From assembly GCF_900454495.1 (NCBI RefSeq), contig NZ_UGSI01000002.1:898501-962500 (forward strand): a stretch of 64,000 nt of DNA. The letters are read 5' to 3'. The notes beneath the pieces are model-generated. The model was not told the origin of the DNA. It did not search any database and was given only the letters and a program-made list of their open reading frames with translations. A program made the translations under genes and the position numbers. Below, piece after piece: positions 54,536 to 63,500 of the stretch; the first letter of the stretch is position 1, and the number at the start of each line of letters is the position of its first letter. The DNA is from Paenibacillus macerans. Its GTDB lineage: Bacteria > Bacillota > Bacilli > Paenibacillales > Paenibacillaceae.

Positions 54536-56041
54536 ATGAAAGAGTGGAAAGCGACTACTGCTGTATTGCTGCTTGGAATCGGTATTTTATCCGGTTGTTC
54601 GCAAGCCAGCCAGGCCGCTCAGGAGATAAGCATAAATGTAAAGGTCAGCCAGGCGCAAAAAGGAGTAATTGGAGAAGGGGAGATATACACGGGGAAAATC
54701 ACCTCATCTGAAACGGTGAATATTACTCCTAAAATTTCCGGCAAGGTGGCTGCCGTAAACGTCGACGTCGGGAGCAAGGTGAAAAAGGGACAGGTGTTGT
54801 TCAAACTTGAAGACGATGATCTTCTGAACAAATTAAAAATCGCCAAGTCCGATGTGGCGGCAGCGCAGGCAGCCATTGCCTCCGCGGAGGATTCGCATGA
54901 ATCCGGTATGGTGTCTGCGAACTCAGGCGTAGTTAGCTCGCGGAACAGCATCATCTCCGCCAAAAGCGCAATTACGCAGGCACAGGGTGGGATCAATCAG
55001 GCACAGGCGGCCGTTGACCAGGCTCAAACCGGATTGAAGCAGGCCCGGACAGCCGTCTCTACTGCCAAGAATACGGTAAAGCAGACGCAGGAGGCGCTGG
55101 AGAATGCTAAAAAGAACCTGTCCCGCACTGAGTCTCTTTACGCCAGCTCGCTGGCGTCACAAATGCAATTGGAAGAAGCACAGGCTGCTCAAGTTAGCGC
55201 TCAAGCGGCCTATGATAATGCGGTAAATGCGAAATCCAACGCTGAAGAACAGCTGGCTGCCGCTGAAAGATCATTAGCCACTGCCCAAAAAGCGTTGACC
55301 ACGGCCAAGGATGCCTACGAAAATGCTAAAAACAGCTATGAAAATGCCAATAACGGCTACAAAAATGCCCAGCGTCAGTTGGAAGTGGCACAGAGCACAG
55401 CAGGGGTTGATGCTAGCAGGCAAAAGCTGGAGCAAGCACGGCTTAACGTTGAAATCGCCCAAAATTCGTTGGATAATGCGGTCATCACTTCGCCTATAGC
55501 CGGGATTGTCAGAAGCAAAAATATTGAAGTCGGTGAGATAGCTTCCGCCGCATCTCCGGCACTTGTGATCCATAATCTAGATAGCGTTAATCTGGAGATT
55601 TACGTGCCTGCCGAACGGATTAATGATATTAATGCGGGTGATCCTGTGCAGGTTCGCGTAGCCGCTTCAGGCATATTGACAACAGGCAAGGTCAAAAGCA
55701 TAGGAACGGATGATGCCAATGGCAACGGCTTTCCGGTGAAGATAGCCGTTGCCAATCCGGACGGCAAACTGAAATCCGGGATGCTGGCCGATGTAAGTTT
55801 TGTGGATGCAAATGCTAAAGAAGGAATTATTATTCCGGCGAAGGCGATTGAGAAAGACGGCGACCAGTCTTATGTATACATCGCTGTTGATGGCCATGCT
55901 TTACGCAAGGATATTACCGTAGGAGAAGAATCGGATACGCAAGCCTTGGTTGCCAACGGCCTGGAAAATGGGGAGCAAATTATAATAAACAACCATGCGC
56001 TTCTTTCTGATCATGCGGCTATTACCGTTTCGCAGCCTTAA
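54536..56041 (+). CDS. Adaptor lipoprotein with long coiled-coil hairpin (HlyD/RND-adaptor family)
   Basis: 501 aa. Lipoprotein signal with LLLGIGILSGC at the start. A lipoyl half (KISGKVAAVNVDVGSKVKKG), then about 220 residues of Ala/Gln/Asn-rich coiled coil (repeated AQAAVDQAQTGLKQAR-type segments), the second lipoyl half (VITSPIAGIVRSKNIEVGEI), and a beta barrel (VKSIGTDDANGNGFPVKIAV). The long hairpin would bridge the cell wall. It follows the MFS gene by 28 bases and ends the operon before a terminator. Confidence 0.83.
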   Translation: MKEWKATTAVLLLGIGILSGCSQASQAAQEISINVKVSQAQKGVIGEGEIYTGKITSSETVNITPKISGKVAAVNVDVGSKVKKGQVLFKLEDDDLLNKLKIAKSDVAAAQAAIASAEDSHESGMVSANSGVVSSRNSIISAKSAITQAQGGINQAQAAVDQAQTGLKQARTAVSTAKNTVKQTQEALENAKKNLSRTESLYASSLASQMQLEEAQAAQVSAQAAYDNAVNAKSNAEEQLAAAERSLATAQKALTTAKDAYENAKNSYENANNGYKNAQRQLEVAQSTAGVDASRQKLEQARLNVEIAQNSLDNAVITSPIAGIVRSKNIEVGEIASAASPALVIHNLDSVNLEIYVPAERINDINAGDPVQVRVAASGILTTGKVKSIGTDDANGNGFPVKIAVANPDGKLKSGMLADVSFVDANAKEGIIIPAKAIEKDGDQSYVYIAVDGHALRKDITVGEESDTQALVANGLENGEQIIINNHALLSDHAAITVSQP

Positions 56042-56063
56042 GTGCATTAAAGCAGATAGAGAA

Positions 56064-56112
56064 GGGGGAACCAGCCGCCTTATATGGGCGAAAGCTGGCT
56101 CCCCCTATTTTG
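56064..56112 (+). terminator. Rho-independent terminator of the efflux operon
   Basis: GGGGGA-CCAGC pairs with GCTGG-TCCCCC; a T-rich tail follows. Confidence 0.8.
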
Positions 56113-56188
56113 TTTCGAGCGTGCGATTCGGCATCTCCTAACGTTATAGTGTAAAATAATTAATATCAAGTTAAAGGGGGGAGTAACC

Positions 56189-56734
56189 TTGTCACTGCAA
56201 ATATATATCCTCGGTCTGTTGCATAAAGGAGACTATCATCCCTATGATGTCAAGAAAAGAATTTTACAAGGCACGAATAATGCGGTCAATGTTACAGATG
56301 GTAATCTATATTACAATTTTGAGGCGCTGCTTAAAAAGGAGTTCATTCAAAAATCCCAAATTATCCAAGCGGAGAACCGTCCTGACAAAATAACCTACAG
56401 CATTACCCCAAAGGGCCGGGAAGCCTTTAAAGAAGAGATTTACAAAAGCTTTAAAAACGCCAAGTCCATCAGAACATTACTTCCAGTATTGCCGTTTTTA
56501 GAGTATGTTGACGCTAAAAAGCTGTTTTTTTACGTGGAGGACGTCCTGGAACGGCTTAACAAAAGAGCGAAGGAATTTGAAGAAAAAGGGCTGGCAACGG
56601 AGATTGATCCGGTTAATCCGGACTATAAAATGCTCATCGGTGAAGTGGTCACGGAAAGCATAAAGCTGGAAATCCAGATGTTTAATAAGCTTTTGCTTGT
56701 TTTAAAAACTCGCCTTTCTTCCCCCACGTTGTAA
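56189..56734 (+). CDS. PadR-family transcriptional regulator
   Basis: 181 aa: LQIYILGLLHKGDYHPYDVKKRI, then VNVTDGNLYYNFEALLKKEF (winged helix), then ITYSITPKGREAFKEEI; a C-terminal helical domain (~100-175) mediates dimerisation. TTG start behind GGGGGGAG. It follows the efflux operon's terminator and may regulate that operon through the palindrome at 52103; that link is inferred. Confidence 0.83.
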   Translation: MSLQIYILGLLHKGDYHPYDVKKRILQGTNNAVNVTDGNLYYNFEALLKKEFIQKSQIIQAENRPDKITYSITPKGREAFKEEIYKSFKNAKSIRTLLPVLPFLEYVDAKKLFFYVEDVLERLNKRAKEFEEKGLATEIDPVNPDYKMLIGEVVTESIKLEIQMFNKLLLVLKTRLSSPTL

Positions 56735-56846
56735 TTTACCGAAAAAGGTGACGCAAATCACGGCAAGCGGATGCTCCTTTTTTTCATCATAGGACTTAAG
56801 GGTTTTTGCCCGATGTTTCCTATTTCAAAATAAAGGATGGATCAAA

Positions 56847-58199
56847 ATGAATTTTGACGCGTCACAGTGGAAGGCTTCGCGCTTTAATGCGCAAAGCGAG
56901 ACGGATGACGGCGGCCTGATGCTGTACAACAGCTATACCGGGGCGATCGCTTCCTTCTCGTCGGCGGAACGGAATGATGTTTTGGAGTGGCTGGCACCGG
57001 CCGCCCCTGTTCCCGAGCCGGCGCCTCCGCTGGTTGACGGGTTGATAGAGCAAGGATTCCTCGTCCGTTCGGACGTGGATGAAATGCGGCGCGCCATGTT
57101 TTTGCACCACTCCATGCATGCTCAAGACGCTATGCATTTGGTGCTGCTTGTGACGGAAGCCTGCAACTTTCGCTGCACTTATTGTTATGAATCGTTTCCG
57201 CGCGCTTCGATGCGCGAGGAGGTGATCCGCGGTCTGGAAGCTTATATGGCCGAGCGGGCCAAGACGTTGAAGCAGCTTACCGTAAGCTGGCATGGCGGCG
57301 AGCCTTTGCTGGTCCCCCACATCATCGAACGGTTGTCCAATTCCTTTATCGAAGCTTGCGGCCAAAACGGCGCCGCCTACGGCGCGGAGATGTCGACGAA
57401 CGGCTATTACCTGACCAGGGACCGCCTCGAACAAATGCTGGATCTGCATGTCCGGCGCTTTATGGTCACGCTGGACGGGGAAGGGGAAACACATGATTCC
57501 CGGAGAGGACTGAACGGAGGCGGAGGAACGTACCGGACGATCGTGGATAATTTGCTGTCCTTGAAGCAGGTCGACCGCCCGTTTGAAATTAATCTGCGCG
57601 TCAATTTCGACAACGGCAACCTGGGGGCCGTATCGCGGTTTATTCCCGTACTCCGGGAGTTGTTTGCCGATGATCCGCGGTTTAAAGTATATTTCCGTCC
57701 CGTCGGATGTATGGGCGGTGAAAATGATCTGAACCTCCCGGTATGTGACGAGCGGACAAAGGATCGCGCAATTTGGGAGTTGAACGAGCAGGCGATTGCC
57801 GAAGGGCTGCAGGTTAGCTCCTTCATTTCGGATATTTTGCTGCCGACCGGCGCGGTTTGTTATGCGGCCAAGCCGAATTCCCTGATCGCCGGCTCCGATG
57901 GCATGCTGTATAAATGCTCCGTCGCGTTGGGGCAGGACAACAACCGGCTGGGCCGGATTCATGAGGATGGGACGCTGGACCTGGATTACGACAAGCTGGC
58001 GCTCTGGACGACATCCGGCGAAGAAACGGATGAGAAATGCCGGGCCTGCTTCTTCCGGCCCGCGTGCCAGGGCAATCATTGCCCGCTGTACCGTATGCGG
58101 ACGGGGAATCGCCCTTGCTCCTACGAGAAGCGGCAAATCAAGAAGACGCTGCGGACGATTTGGATGGCGGCCCGGCGGGATGAGGAGGTGATACTATGA
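56847..58199 (+). CDS. Radical SAM/SPASM peptide-modifying enzyme
   Basis: 450 aa. Residues ~1-80 look like a small peptide-recognition domain (GGLMLYNSYTGAIASFSSAE ... GLIEQGFLV). The radical SAM motif is C106-x3-C110-x2-C113 (CNFRCTYCYE), followed by SWHGGEPLL and MSTNGY. The C-terminal SPASM region has seven Cys: C338, C357 (CX13GX4C), C398, C401, C407, C412 and C425, enough for two extra Fe-S clusters. Such enzymes modify ribosomal peptides or proteins by radical chemistry. It overlaps by four bases a 27-codon gene with a strong ribosome site, the likely substrate. AAAGGATGG precedes the ATG. The exact reaction is unknown; no sulfatase or heme gene nearby suggests another role. Confidence 0.88.
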   Translation: MNFDASQWKASRFNAQSETDDGGLMLYNSYTGAIASFSSAERNDVLEWLAPAAPVPEPAPPLVDGLIEQGFLVRSDVDEMRRAMFLHHSMHAQDAMHLVLLVTEACNFRCTYCYESFPRASMREEVIRGLEAYMAERAKTLKQLTVSWHGGEPLLVPHIIERLSNSFIEACGQNGAAYGAEMSTNGYYLTRDRLEQMLDLHVRRFMVTLDGEGETHDSRRGLNGGGGTYRTIVDNLLSLKQVDRPFEINLRVNFDNGNLGAVSRFIPVLRELFADDPRFKVYFRPVGCMGGENDLNLPVCDERTKDRAIWELNEQAIAEGLQVSSFISDILLPTGAVCYAAKPNSLIAGSDGMLYKCSVALGQDNNRLGRIHEDGTLDLDYDKLALWTTSGEETDEKCRACFFRPACQGNHCPLYRMRTGNRPCSYEKRQIKKTLRTIWMAARRDEEVIL

Positions 58200-58279
58200 A
58201 AATTATCCGTCCCGCGGCGCAGCCCGCATTGGTTAAAACCGGCCGGGTATCCAAGTCCGTACCGGGCAATCTGAGCTGA
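58196..58279 (+). CDS. 27-aa putative RiPP precursor peptide
   Basis: Starts MKIIRPAAQPALVKTG and ends SKSVPGNLS. Its ATG overlaps the radical SAM stop (ATGA), and GAGGAGGTG lies five to six bases upstream, so it is meant to be made in quantity. It is basic (Lys2, Arg5, Lys14, Arg17, Lys20), with three Pro, and without Cys, Trp, Phe, Tyr or His. A strong terminator follows 18 bases after the stop. It lacks a Gly-Gly leader cleavage site. It could instead be a short translated stub, but the ribosome site, overlap and terminator make a real gene likely. Confidence 0.65.
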   Translation: MKIIRPAAQPALVKTGRVSKSVPGNLS

Positions 58280-58297
58280 TGGAATAAGATATCCGGG

Positions 58298-58339
58298 AAA
58301 GCCAACCCTTAAGGAAATATAAAAGGGTTGGCTTTTTTT
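58298..58339 (+). terminator. Strong Rho-independent terminator after the peptide gene
   Basis: AAAGCCAACCCTT pairs fully with AAGGGTTGGCTTT around a 12-base loop, then a T run. Confidence 0.92.
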
Positions 58340-58420
58340 GAGAAAATAGGTAACTATTTAGCGCCTGATTACGTCTAAGTAATGGGGAAGATTAAAAAAA
58401 AAATCATTTAGGAGGTCATG

Positions 58421-59839
58421 ATGAAGAACGGATTCATACATAAGGCGATATTGGTGCTGTTTAGCGGGCTGCTGCTTGCCGGCTGCACCGGCGGACCCGC
58501 CAAAGAGACCAAACAGGTCTCGAACTTGAAGGTGATGTTTTGGGATGAGAGTTATTTTTATCAGGAGTACGGCGATTTGTTTGCGATGAAATATCCGAAT
58601 ATCGATATTGAAGTCGTCTCATCAACGGACAAGATTTACCGGGACAGCGACCAGGAAGATTTTGACTATGACAAAGCGTTTGCCAAATTTATCGAAGAAG
58701 AGCAGCCGGACGTGCTGCTGTTGAATACGAATCAGTATGAAAAGTTCGCTTCCGAAGGCAAGCTGACGGAGCTTGATCCGCTGATCGCCAAGGATAAATA
58801 CGATACCGAAACGATTTTTCCGGGACTTATGGAAATTCTGAAGGAAAAAGGCGGCGGGAAGCTGTACGGTTTATCCCCGACCTTTTACGGCTCGGTTTTG
58901 TACTATAATGCCGATTTGTTTGCCAAATACGGAATTGAGGCGCCGCACGACGGAATGAGCTGGCAGGAGATTCTCGACACGGCCCGCCGCTTCCCGACGG
59001 ACGGGGACGAAAAGAGCCGCGTTTACGGTTTTGGTTCGGATTACGGCATGTCGCTGGAAAATTTGGCTTCCAGCATCTCATCTACCCAAGGCTTGAATTA
59101 TATCAACCCTGACACGATGAAACTCACTCTAAATACCGATTCGTGGAAGCAAGTTTATAAGATGGCCATGGATGCCTTGGACTCCAAAGCGGTTTACAAT
59201 CCGGATGGCGAGGGGTTCCAGGGGGGGACCATGGAAGAGTATTACCAAAGCCAGCCGTTCCTGATGGGGCGTATGGCCATGACGGTCGACGGCACCAATC
59301 TGCTGCAAAATCTGAAGGATGCCCAGGGACAGATTAAGGACTATAAGCCGTTCCAAATCGGTGCGGTTGCAGGGCCGGTAGATCCGGCCGAGCCTGATAA
59401 ATCGCGGAGTATTTCCATGAGGGATATTTTGGCGATCCGGGCGAACTCGCCGAATGCCGATGCGGCGTGGGAATTTTTAAAGTTTGTAAACGGTGAAGAA
59501 TTTGCGAAGATCAAGTCCAGAACCTTGAATGGCGGCTTGATGTCCCGCACGGGCGTGCAAAGGGAATACAACGGCGTAAGCCTTGATGTGTTTTATAAGC
59601 TGAAACCTAAATTGGATAACGACTCCGACAACTACGATAAAATCCCGGATAGTTTCCATGAGAAGTACTACTCCCTCTTTAGCCGGGAAATAAAGCTGGT
59701 TCAGGATAAAAAGAAATCCATCGACGAGGCGCTGCAGACCGTTCAAGACGAAGGCCAGGCGGCCCTGGATAAAGCGGTCCAAGATGAAGCGGCCGGCAAA
59801 AAGGACAAGCCTGGCGCGGAAACGGATCAGGCCGGTTAA
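58421..59839 (+). CDS. Extracellular solute-binding lipoprotein, tandem copy 1
   Basis: 472 aa. Signal peptide ending LLLAGC (lipobox). Mature part: NLKVMFWDESYFYQEYGDLF, EEEQPDVLLLNTNQYEKFAS, GKLYGLSPTFYGSVLYYNAD, WQEILDTARRFPTDG, then SQPFLMGRMAMTVDGTNLLQ and ANSPNADAAWEFLKFVNGEE. This is a family 1 ABC binding protein. The tail is Lys/Ala/Gln-rich. The second of two ATGs is chosen, five bases after AGGAGG. No permease or ATPase lies within the window near it. Copies 2 and 3 follow. Confidence 0.85.
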   Translation: MKNGFIHKAILVLFSGLLLAGCTGGPAKETKQVSNLKVMFWDESYFYQEYGDLFAMKYPNIDIEVVSSTDKIYRDSDQEDFDYDKAFAKFIEEEQPDVLLLNTNQYEKFASEGKLTELDPLIAKDKYDTETIFPGLMEILKEKGGGKLYGLSPTFYGSVLYYNADLFAKYGIEAPHDGMSWQEILDTARRFPTDGDEKSRVYGFGSDYGMSLENLASSISSTQGLNYINPDTMKLTLNTDSWKQVYKMAMDALDSKAVYNPDGEGFQGGTMEEYYQSQPFLMGRMAMTVDGTNLLQNLKDAQGQIKDYKPFQIGAVAGPVDPAEPDKSRSISMRDILAIRANSPNADAAWEFLKFVNGEEFAKIKSRTLNGGLMSRTGVQREYNGVSLDVFYKLKPKLDNDSDNYDKIPDSFHEKYYSLFSREIKLVQDKKKSIDEALQTVQDEGQAALDKAVQDEAAGKKDKPGAETDQAG

Positions 59840-59881
59840 CGGCACTTAGCTTATCGCCCTATCATTTTTTTGGAGGTCATG

Positions 59882-61297
59882 ATGAAGAACGGAATTTTAA
59901 ATAAGGTTATGCTGCTGCTTTTAAGCGGGCTGCTGCTTGCCGGTTGCACCGGCGGGCCCGCCAAAGAGACCAAACAGGTATCGAGCCTGAAGGTGATGTT
60001 TTGGGACGAGAATTTCTTTTACAGGGAGTACGGCGATTTGTTTGCGATGAAACATCCGAATATCGATGTGGAAATCGTCACAACGGACCGGATTTACCGG
60101 GACAGCGACCAGGAAGATTTCGACCGTGACAAAGCGTTTGCCGACTTTATCGAACAAGAACAACCGGACGTGCTGCTGTTGGATGCGAACGAGTATGAAA
60201 AACTCGTTTCCGAAGGCAAGCTGACGGAGCTTGATCCGCTGATCGCCAAGGATAAATACGATACCGAAACGATTTTCCCGGGACTCATGGAAATTCTGAA
60301 GGAGAAAGGCGGCGGCAAGCTGTACGGTTTATCTCCGACCTTCTATGGATCGGTCATTTACTACAACGCCGATTTGTTTGCCAAATACGGAATTGAGGCG
60401 CCGCACGACGGAATGAGCTGGCAGGAAATTCTCGACACGGCCCGCCGCTTCCCGACGGACGGGGACGAAAAGACCCGCGTTTACGGTTTCGGTTCGGATT
60501 ACGGCATGTCGCTGGATAATTTGGCTTCGAGTATCTCATATACGCAAGGTTTGAATTACATCAACACCGATACGATGAAGCTCACTCTCAATACCGATTC
60601 GTGGAAGCAAGTTTATAAGATGGCCATGGATGCCTTGGACTCCAAAGCGGTTTACAATCCGGATGGCGAGGGGTTCCAGGGAGGGACCATGGAGGAGTAT
60701 TACCAAAGCCAGCCATTTATGATGGGGCGGATGGCCATGACGGTCGACAGCACCTATATGCTGCAAAACCTGAAGGACGCCCAGGATCGGATTAAGGACT
60801 ACAAGCCGTTCCAAATCGGTGCGGTTGCAGGGCCGGTAGATCCGGCGGAGCCCGACAAATCGCGGAACATCTCGGTGAGCGACATTTTTTCCATTCGGGC
60901 CAACTCGGCAAATGCCGATGCGGCTTGGGAATTTATTAAATTCGTGAACGGCGATGAATTTGCCAAGGTCAAGTCCAGAACTTTAAACGGCGGCATGTTG
61001 TCCCGAATGGGAGTGCAAAAGGATTTCCATGGCGTAAACCTCGACGTTTTCTACAAGCTGAAGCCTAAAGTGGACAACGACTCCGACAACTATGATAAAA
61101 TCCCGGAAAGCTTCCATGATCAATACCGTACTATTTTTGACCGGGAAATGAAGCTGATGGCGGAGAAAAAGAAATCCATCGGCGAGGCGCTGCAGGTGAT
61201 TCAGGACGAAGGCCAGGCGGCGCTGGATAAGGCCGTAAAGGAGGAAGCGGCCGGGAAGAAGAATAAGCCTGCCGCGGAAGCGGATCAGGCGGGCTAA
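59882..61297 (+). CDS. Extracellular solute-binding lipoprotein, tandem copy 2
   Basis: 471 aa, near-identical in layout to copy 1. Long stretches are identical at DNA level (for example around 60370-60470 versus 58910-59010), so the duplication is recent or maintained by gene conversion. It differs mainly in the first 120 residues (NFFYREYGDLFAMKHPN; TTDRIYRDSDQEDFDRDKAF) and in the last 100. Lipobox LLLAGC. TGGAGG lies upstream; ATG 59882 chosen as in copy 1. Confidence 0.85.
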   Translation: MKNGILNKVMLLLLSGLLLAGCTGGPAKETKQVSSLKVMFWDENFFYREYGDLFAMKHPNIDVEIVTTDRIYRDSDQEDFDRDKAFADFIEQEQPDVLLLDANEYEKLVSEGKLTELDPLIAKDKYDTETIFPGLMEILKEKGGGKLYGLSPTFYGSVIYYNADLFAKYGIEAPHDGMSWQEILDTARRFPTDGDEKTRVYGFGSDYGMSLDNLASSISYTQGLNYINTDTMKLTLNTDSWKQVYKMAMDALDSKAVYNPDGEGFQGGTMEEYYQSQPFMMGRMAMTVDSTYMLQNLKDAQDRIKDYKPFQIGAVAGPVDPAEPDKSRNISVSDIFSIRANSANADAAWEFIKFVNGDEFAKVKSRTLNGGMLSRMGVQKDFHGVNLDVFYKLKPKVDNDSDNYDKIPESFHDQYRTIFDREMKLMAEKKKSIGEALQVIQDEGQAALDKAVKEEAAGKKNKPAAEADQAG

Positions 61298-61363
61298 CGT
61301 GCCTTGGTTGCCCCCGAAAAGGGGCTTTGTGCGAATTGCTTTATAAAATTTTTGGAGGCTAAG

Positions 61364-62770
61364 ATGAAGAACGGAATATTATATAAGGTTATGCTGGTTA
61401 TGATATGCGGACTGCTGTTCGCCGGGTGTGCCGGCGGCCCTGCCAAGCAGGAGGCGCAGACTTCTACGCTGAAGGTCATGTTCTGGGACGAAAGTTATTT
61501 TTTCAGCCAATATGGCGACATGTTTGCGATGAAGAATCCGAATATCGAAATTGAAGTAGCTAACACGCAAAGCATTTATAACGACGAGGAAAAGGACTAC
61601 GACAAGGCGTTTGCCAAATTCGTGGAAAAGGAACAGCCGGATATCATACTGCTGAACTCCAACAAAAATTACGAAAAATTCGCATCCGAAGGCAAATTAA
61701 TGGATTTGGATACGCTCATCGCCAAGGATAAATACGATATCTCGACGATTTATCCGGCGCTGATCGACCTGCTAAAGGAAAAAGGCGGCGGGAAGCTGTA
61801 CGGGCTGGCTTCATCTTTTAATGTGAATGCAATTTATTATAATGCCGATCTGTTTGCTAAATATGGAGTTGAGCCGCCGCATGACGGGATGACCTGGCAG
61901 GAAATTATCGATACCGCCCGCCGTTTCCCCACGGATGGGGATAAGGACAGCCGGATTTACGGATACGGTCCTCGTTACGGGAAAGCTTTTGATGAATTGG
62001 CCTCTTCGATCGCCATGACACAAGGGTTGCAGGTGCTGAATCCGGATACGAAGAAAATGACGATCAATTCGGATTCCTGGAAAAAGGTTTTCCAACTGGC
62101 TCTGGATGGCGTAAAATCCAAGGCGATTTATGATCCGGGCGAAGACGGATTCCAGAGCGGGACGATGGAAGAATATTATAAGAGCCAGCCTTTCTTAATG
62201 GGACGTATGGCAATGACGATCGACGGCACCAATCTGCTGCAAAATCTGAAGGATGCCAAAAACAGCGTAAGGGATTATAAGCCGTTCCAAATCGGCATCG
62301 TGGCCGGTCCGGTGGACCCGGCGCTGCCTGACTCCACGCGGGAAGTCAGCTATAATGAAATTTTCGCGATCCGGTCCGATTCTCCAAACGCCGATGCGGC
62401 CTGGGAGTTTTTGAAATTCATCAACAGCGAAGAATATGCCAAAGTGAAATCAAGAACGTTGAATAACGGTCTCATGTCCCGGATGGGCGTGATGAAAGAT
62501 TACGAGGGACAAAGCCTTGACGCTTTTTATAAGTTAAAACCTGCAGATAGCAGCGACGGATATATGGGGATCAGCGACGCTCCTAACAGCTTTTACGGAC
62601 AATTCCAACAAATCAAGGATCGGGAACTGGATCTTGTCCAGAAGGGAAGCAAGTCGCTTGACGAGGCGCTGGAAAAGATCCAGGCGGATGGACAAGTAGC
62701 CTTGGATAAAGCGTACCAAGAGGAAGAGGCACAGAAGAAGAAGGACGGAAAAGACGATATCAGCTCATAA
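61364..62770 (+). CDS. Extracellular solute-binding lipoprotein, tandem copy 3
   Basis: 468 aa and more diverged. Lipobox LLFAGC, then TLKVMFWDESYFFSQYGDMF, DIILLNSNKNYEKFASEGKL, GKLYGLASSFNVNAIYYNAD, RRFPTDGDKDSRIYGYGPRY and SQPFLMGRMAMTIDGTNLLQ. The ligand-facing segments (SSFNVNAI for PTFYGSVL; GYGPRYGKAF for GFGSDYGMSL) differ, so its ligand may differ. ATG 61364 follows TGGAGG; an upstream open frame to 61304 has no site. Confidence 0.85.
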   Translation: MKNGILYKVMLVMICGLLFAGCAGGPAKQEAQTSTLKVMFWDESYFFSQYGDMFAMKNPNIEIEVANTQSIYNDEEKDYDKAFAKFVEKEQPDIILLNSNKNYEKFASEGKLMDLDTLIAKDKYDISTIYPALIDLLKEKGGGKLYGLASSFNVNAIYYNADLFAKYGVEPPHDGMTWQEIIDTARRFPTDGDKDSRIYGYGPRYGKAFDELASSIAMTQGLQVLNPDTKKMTINSDSWKKVFQLALDGVKSKAIYDPGEDGFQSGTMEEYYKSQPFLMGRMAMTIDGTNLLQNLKDAKNSVRDYKPFQIGIVAGPVDPALPDSTREVSYNEIFAIRSDSPNADAAWEFLKFINSEEYAKVKSRTLNNGLMSRMGVMKDYEGQSLDAFYKLKPADSSDGYMGISDAPNSFYGQFQQIKDRELDLVQKGSKSLDEALEKIQADGQVALDKAYQEEEAQKKKDGKDDISS

Positions 62771-63240
62771 GATAAAGCGGACGTGGACACCGGCAGCGAT
62801 TACGGTATGGTTATCAAGGGCAATTAGCTGCCACCTTTAGGCCGCGGAATTATTGAAGGCTAACCTTTGCAGCTTTGGCTCGGGGTTGGTCTTCATTTGT
62901 GTACCTGTAAGTTTTGTTATGCATGAAAATCATTGAAAGAAGGGAATGGGATGAAGCTTTTCGGCAAAGCGTTTTTCATCGTGTTGAGGAAGAGACTGCA
63001 AAGCAAAAGTAGCCGCTAGACCCATGGATCGGATTTTTTGTTCCGGCGGTTGCCGGAGCGCGTCGCTTTTGACGATTTACGGGACCGGAACACCAGGCGT
63101 TTACGTACGGTCTTCATCCCGTAGCCAGGTCCAGGTTCCCTCCGCGCCATGCTGAGCAAATTAACCGTTTAGGACGGTTCTCGTAAATTCAAAATGGAAA
63201 AACATACATATTGCAAAAGCTCCCCGATCGTGATAAATTA
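62771..63240 (+). other. Intergenic region before the rRNA operon
   Basis: A weak hairpin with AAGGCTAACC/GGGTTGGTCTT arms at ~62856-62895 may end the binding-protein transcripts. A 22-codon frame at 62951 (MKLFGKAFFIVLRKRLQSKS) with an AGAAGGGAA site reads like the stub of a lost membrane-protein gene. The rest shows nothing recognisable. Confidence 0.4.
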
Positions 63241-63277
63241 TTACTTGTCGCTTCGAACGGCAGCTTGTCGAAAGGCT

Positions 63278-63286
63278 TGCTACAAT
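63278..63286 (+). promoter_or_regulatory. Possible first rrn promoter (extended -10)
   Basis: TGCTACAAT: an extended -10 motif upstream of the main rrn promoter. Tandem promoters are usual for rRNA operons. Confidence 0.45.
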
Positions 63287-63300
63287 GTCGAAAAATGAGG

Positions 63301-63329
63301 TTGACAAAGTAAAGTGAATTGGCTATAAT
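63301..63329 (+). promoter_or_regulatory. Main rrn promoter
   Basis: TTGACA, 17-base spacer, TATAAT: full consensus, about 170 bases before the 16S gene. The leader carries a boxA-like TTCTTTGAAAACTGAAC at 63380-63396, used for antitermination. Confidence 0.88.
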
Positions 63330-63500
63330 AAACAACTGTTCGACAAAAAATGATGGTTATCGAAAATGCCGGACAGCAAGTTCTTTGAAAACTGAACAAA
63401 TGGAACGCGTCAATAACTTTGAACGATTTTTTTAAATCGTCAGTAACTGATTGAGCTAATCGCTCTTTCGAATAAACTTGGGTGATTCGTTCATCCAACC

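Noticed and set aside
56735..56846. Possible riboswitch before the radical SAM gene
   Set aside because: Only 112 bases, with no recognisable aptamer or paired terminator.
62951..63019. 22-codon frame MKLFGKAFF...
   Set aside because: Ribosome site is fair but the peptide is short and basic; more likely the stub of a lost gene. Listed only within the intergenic entry.
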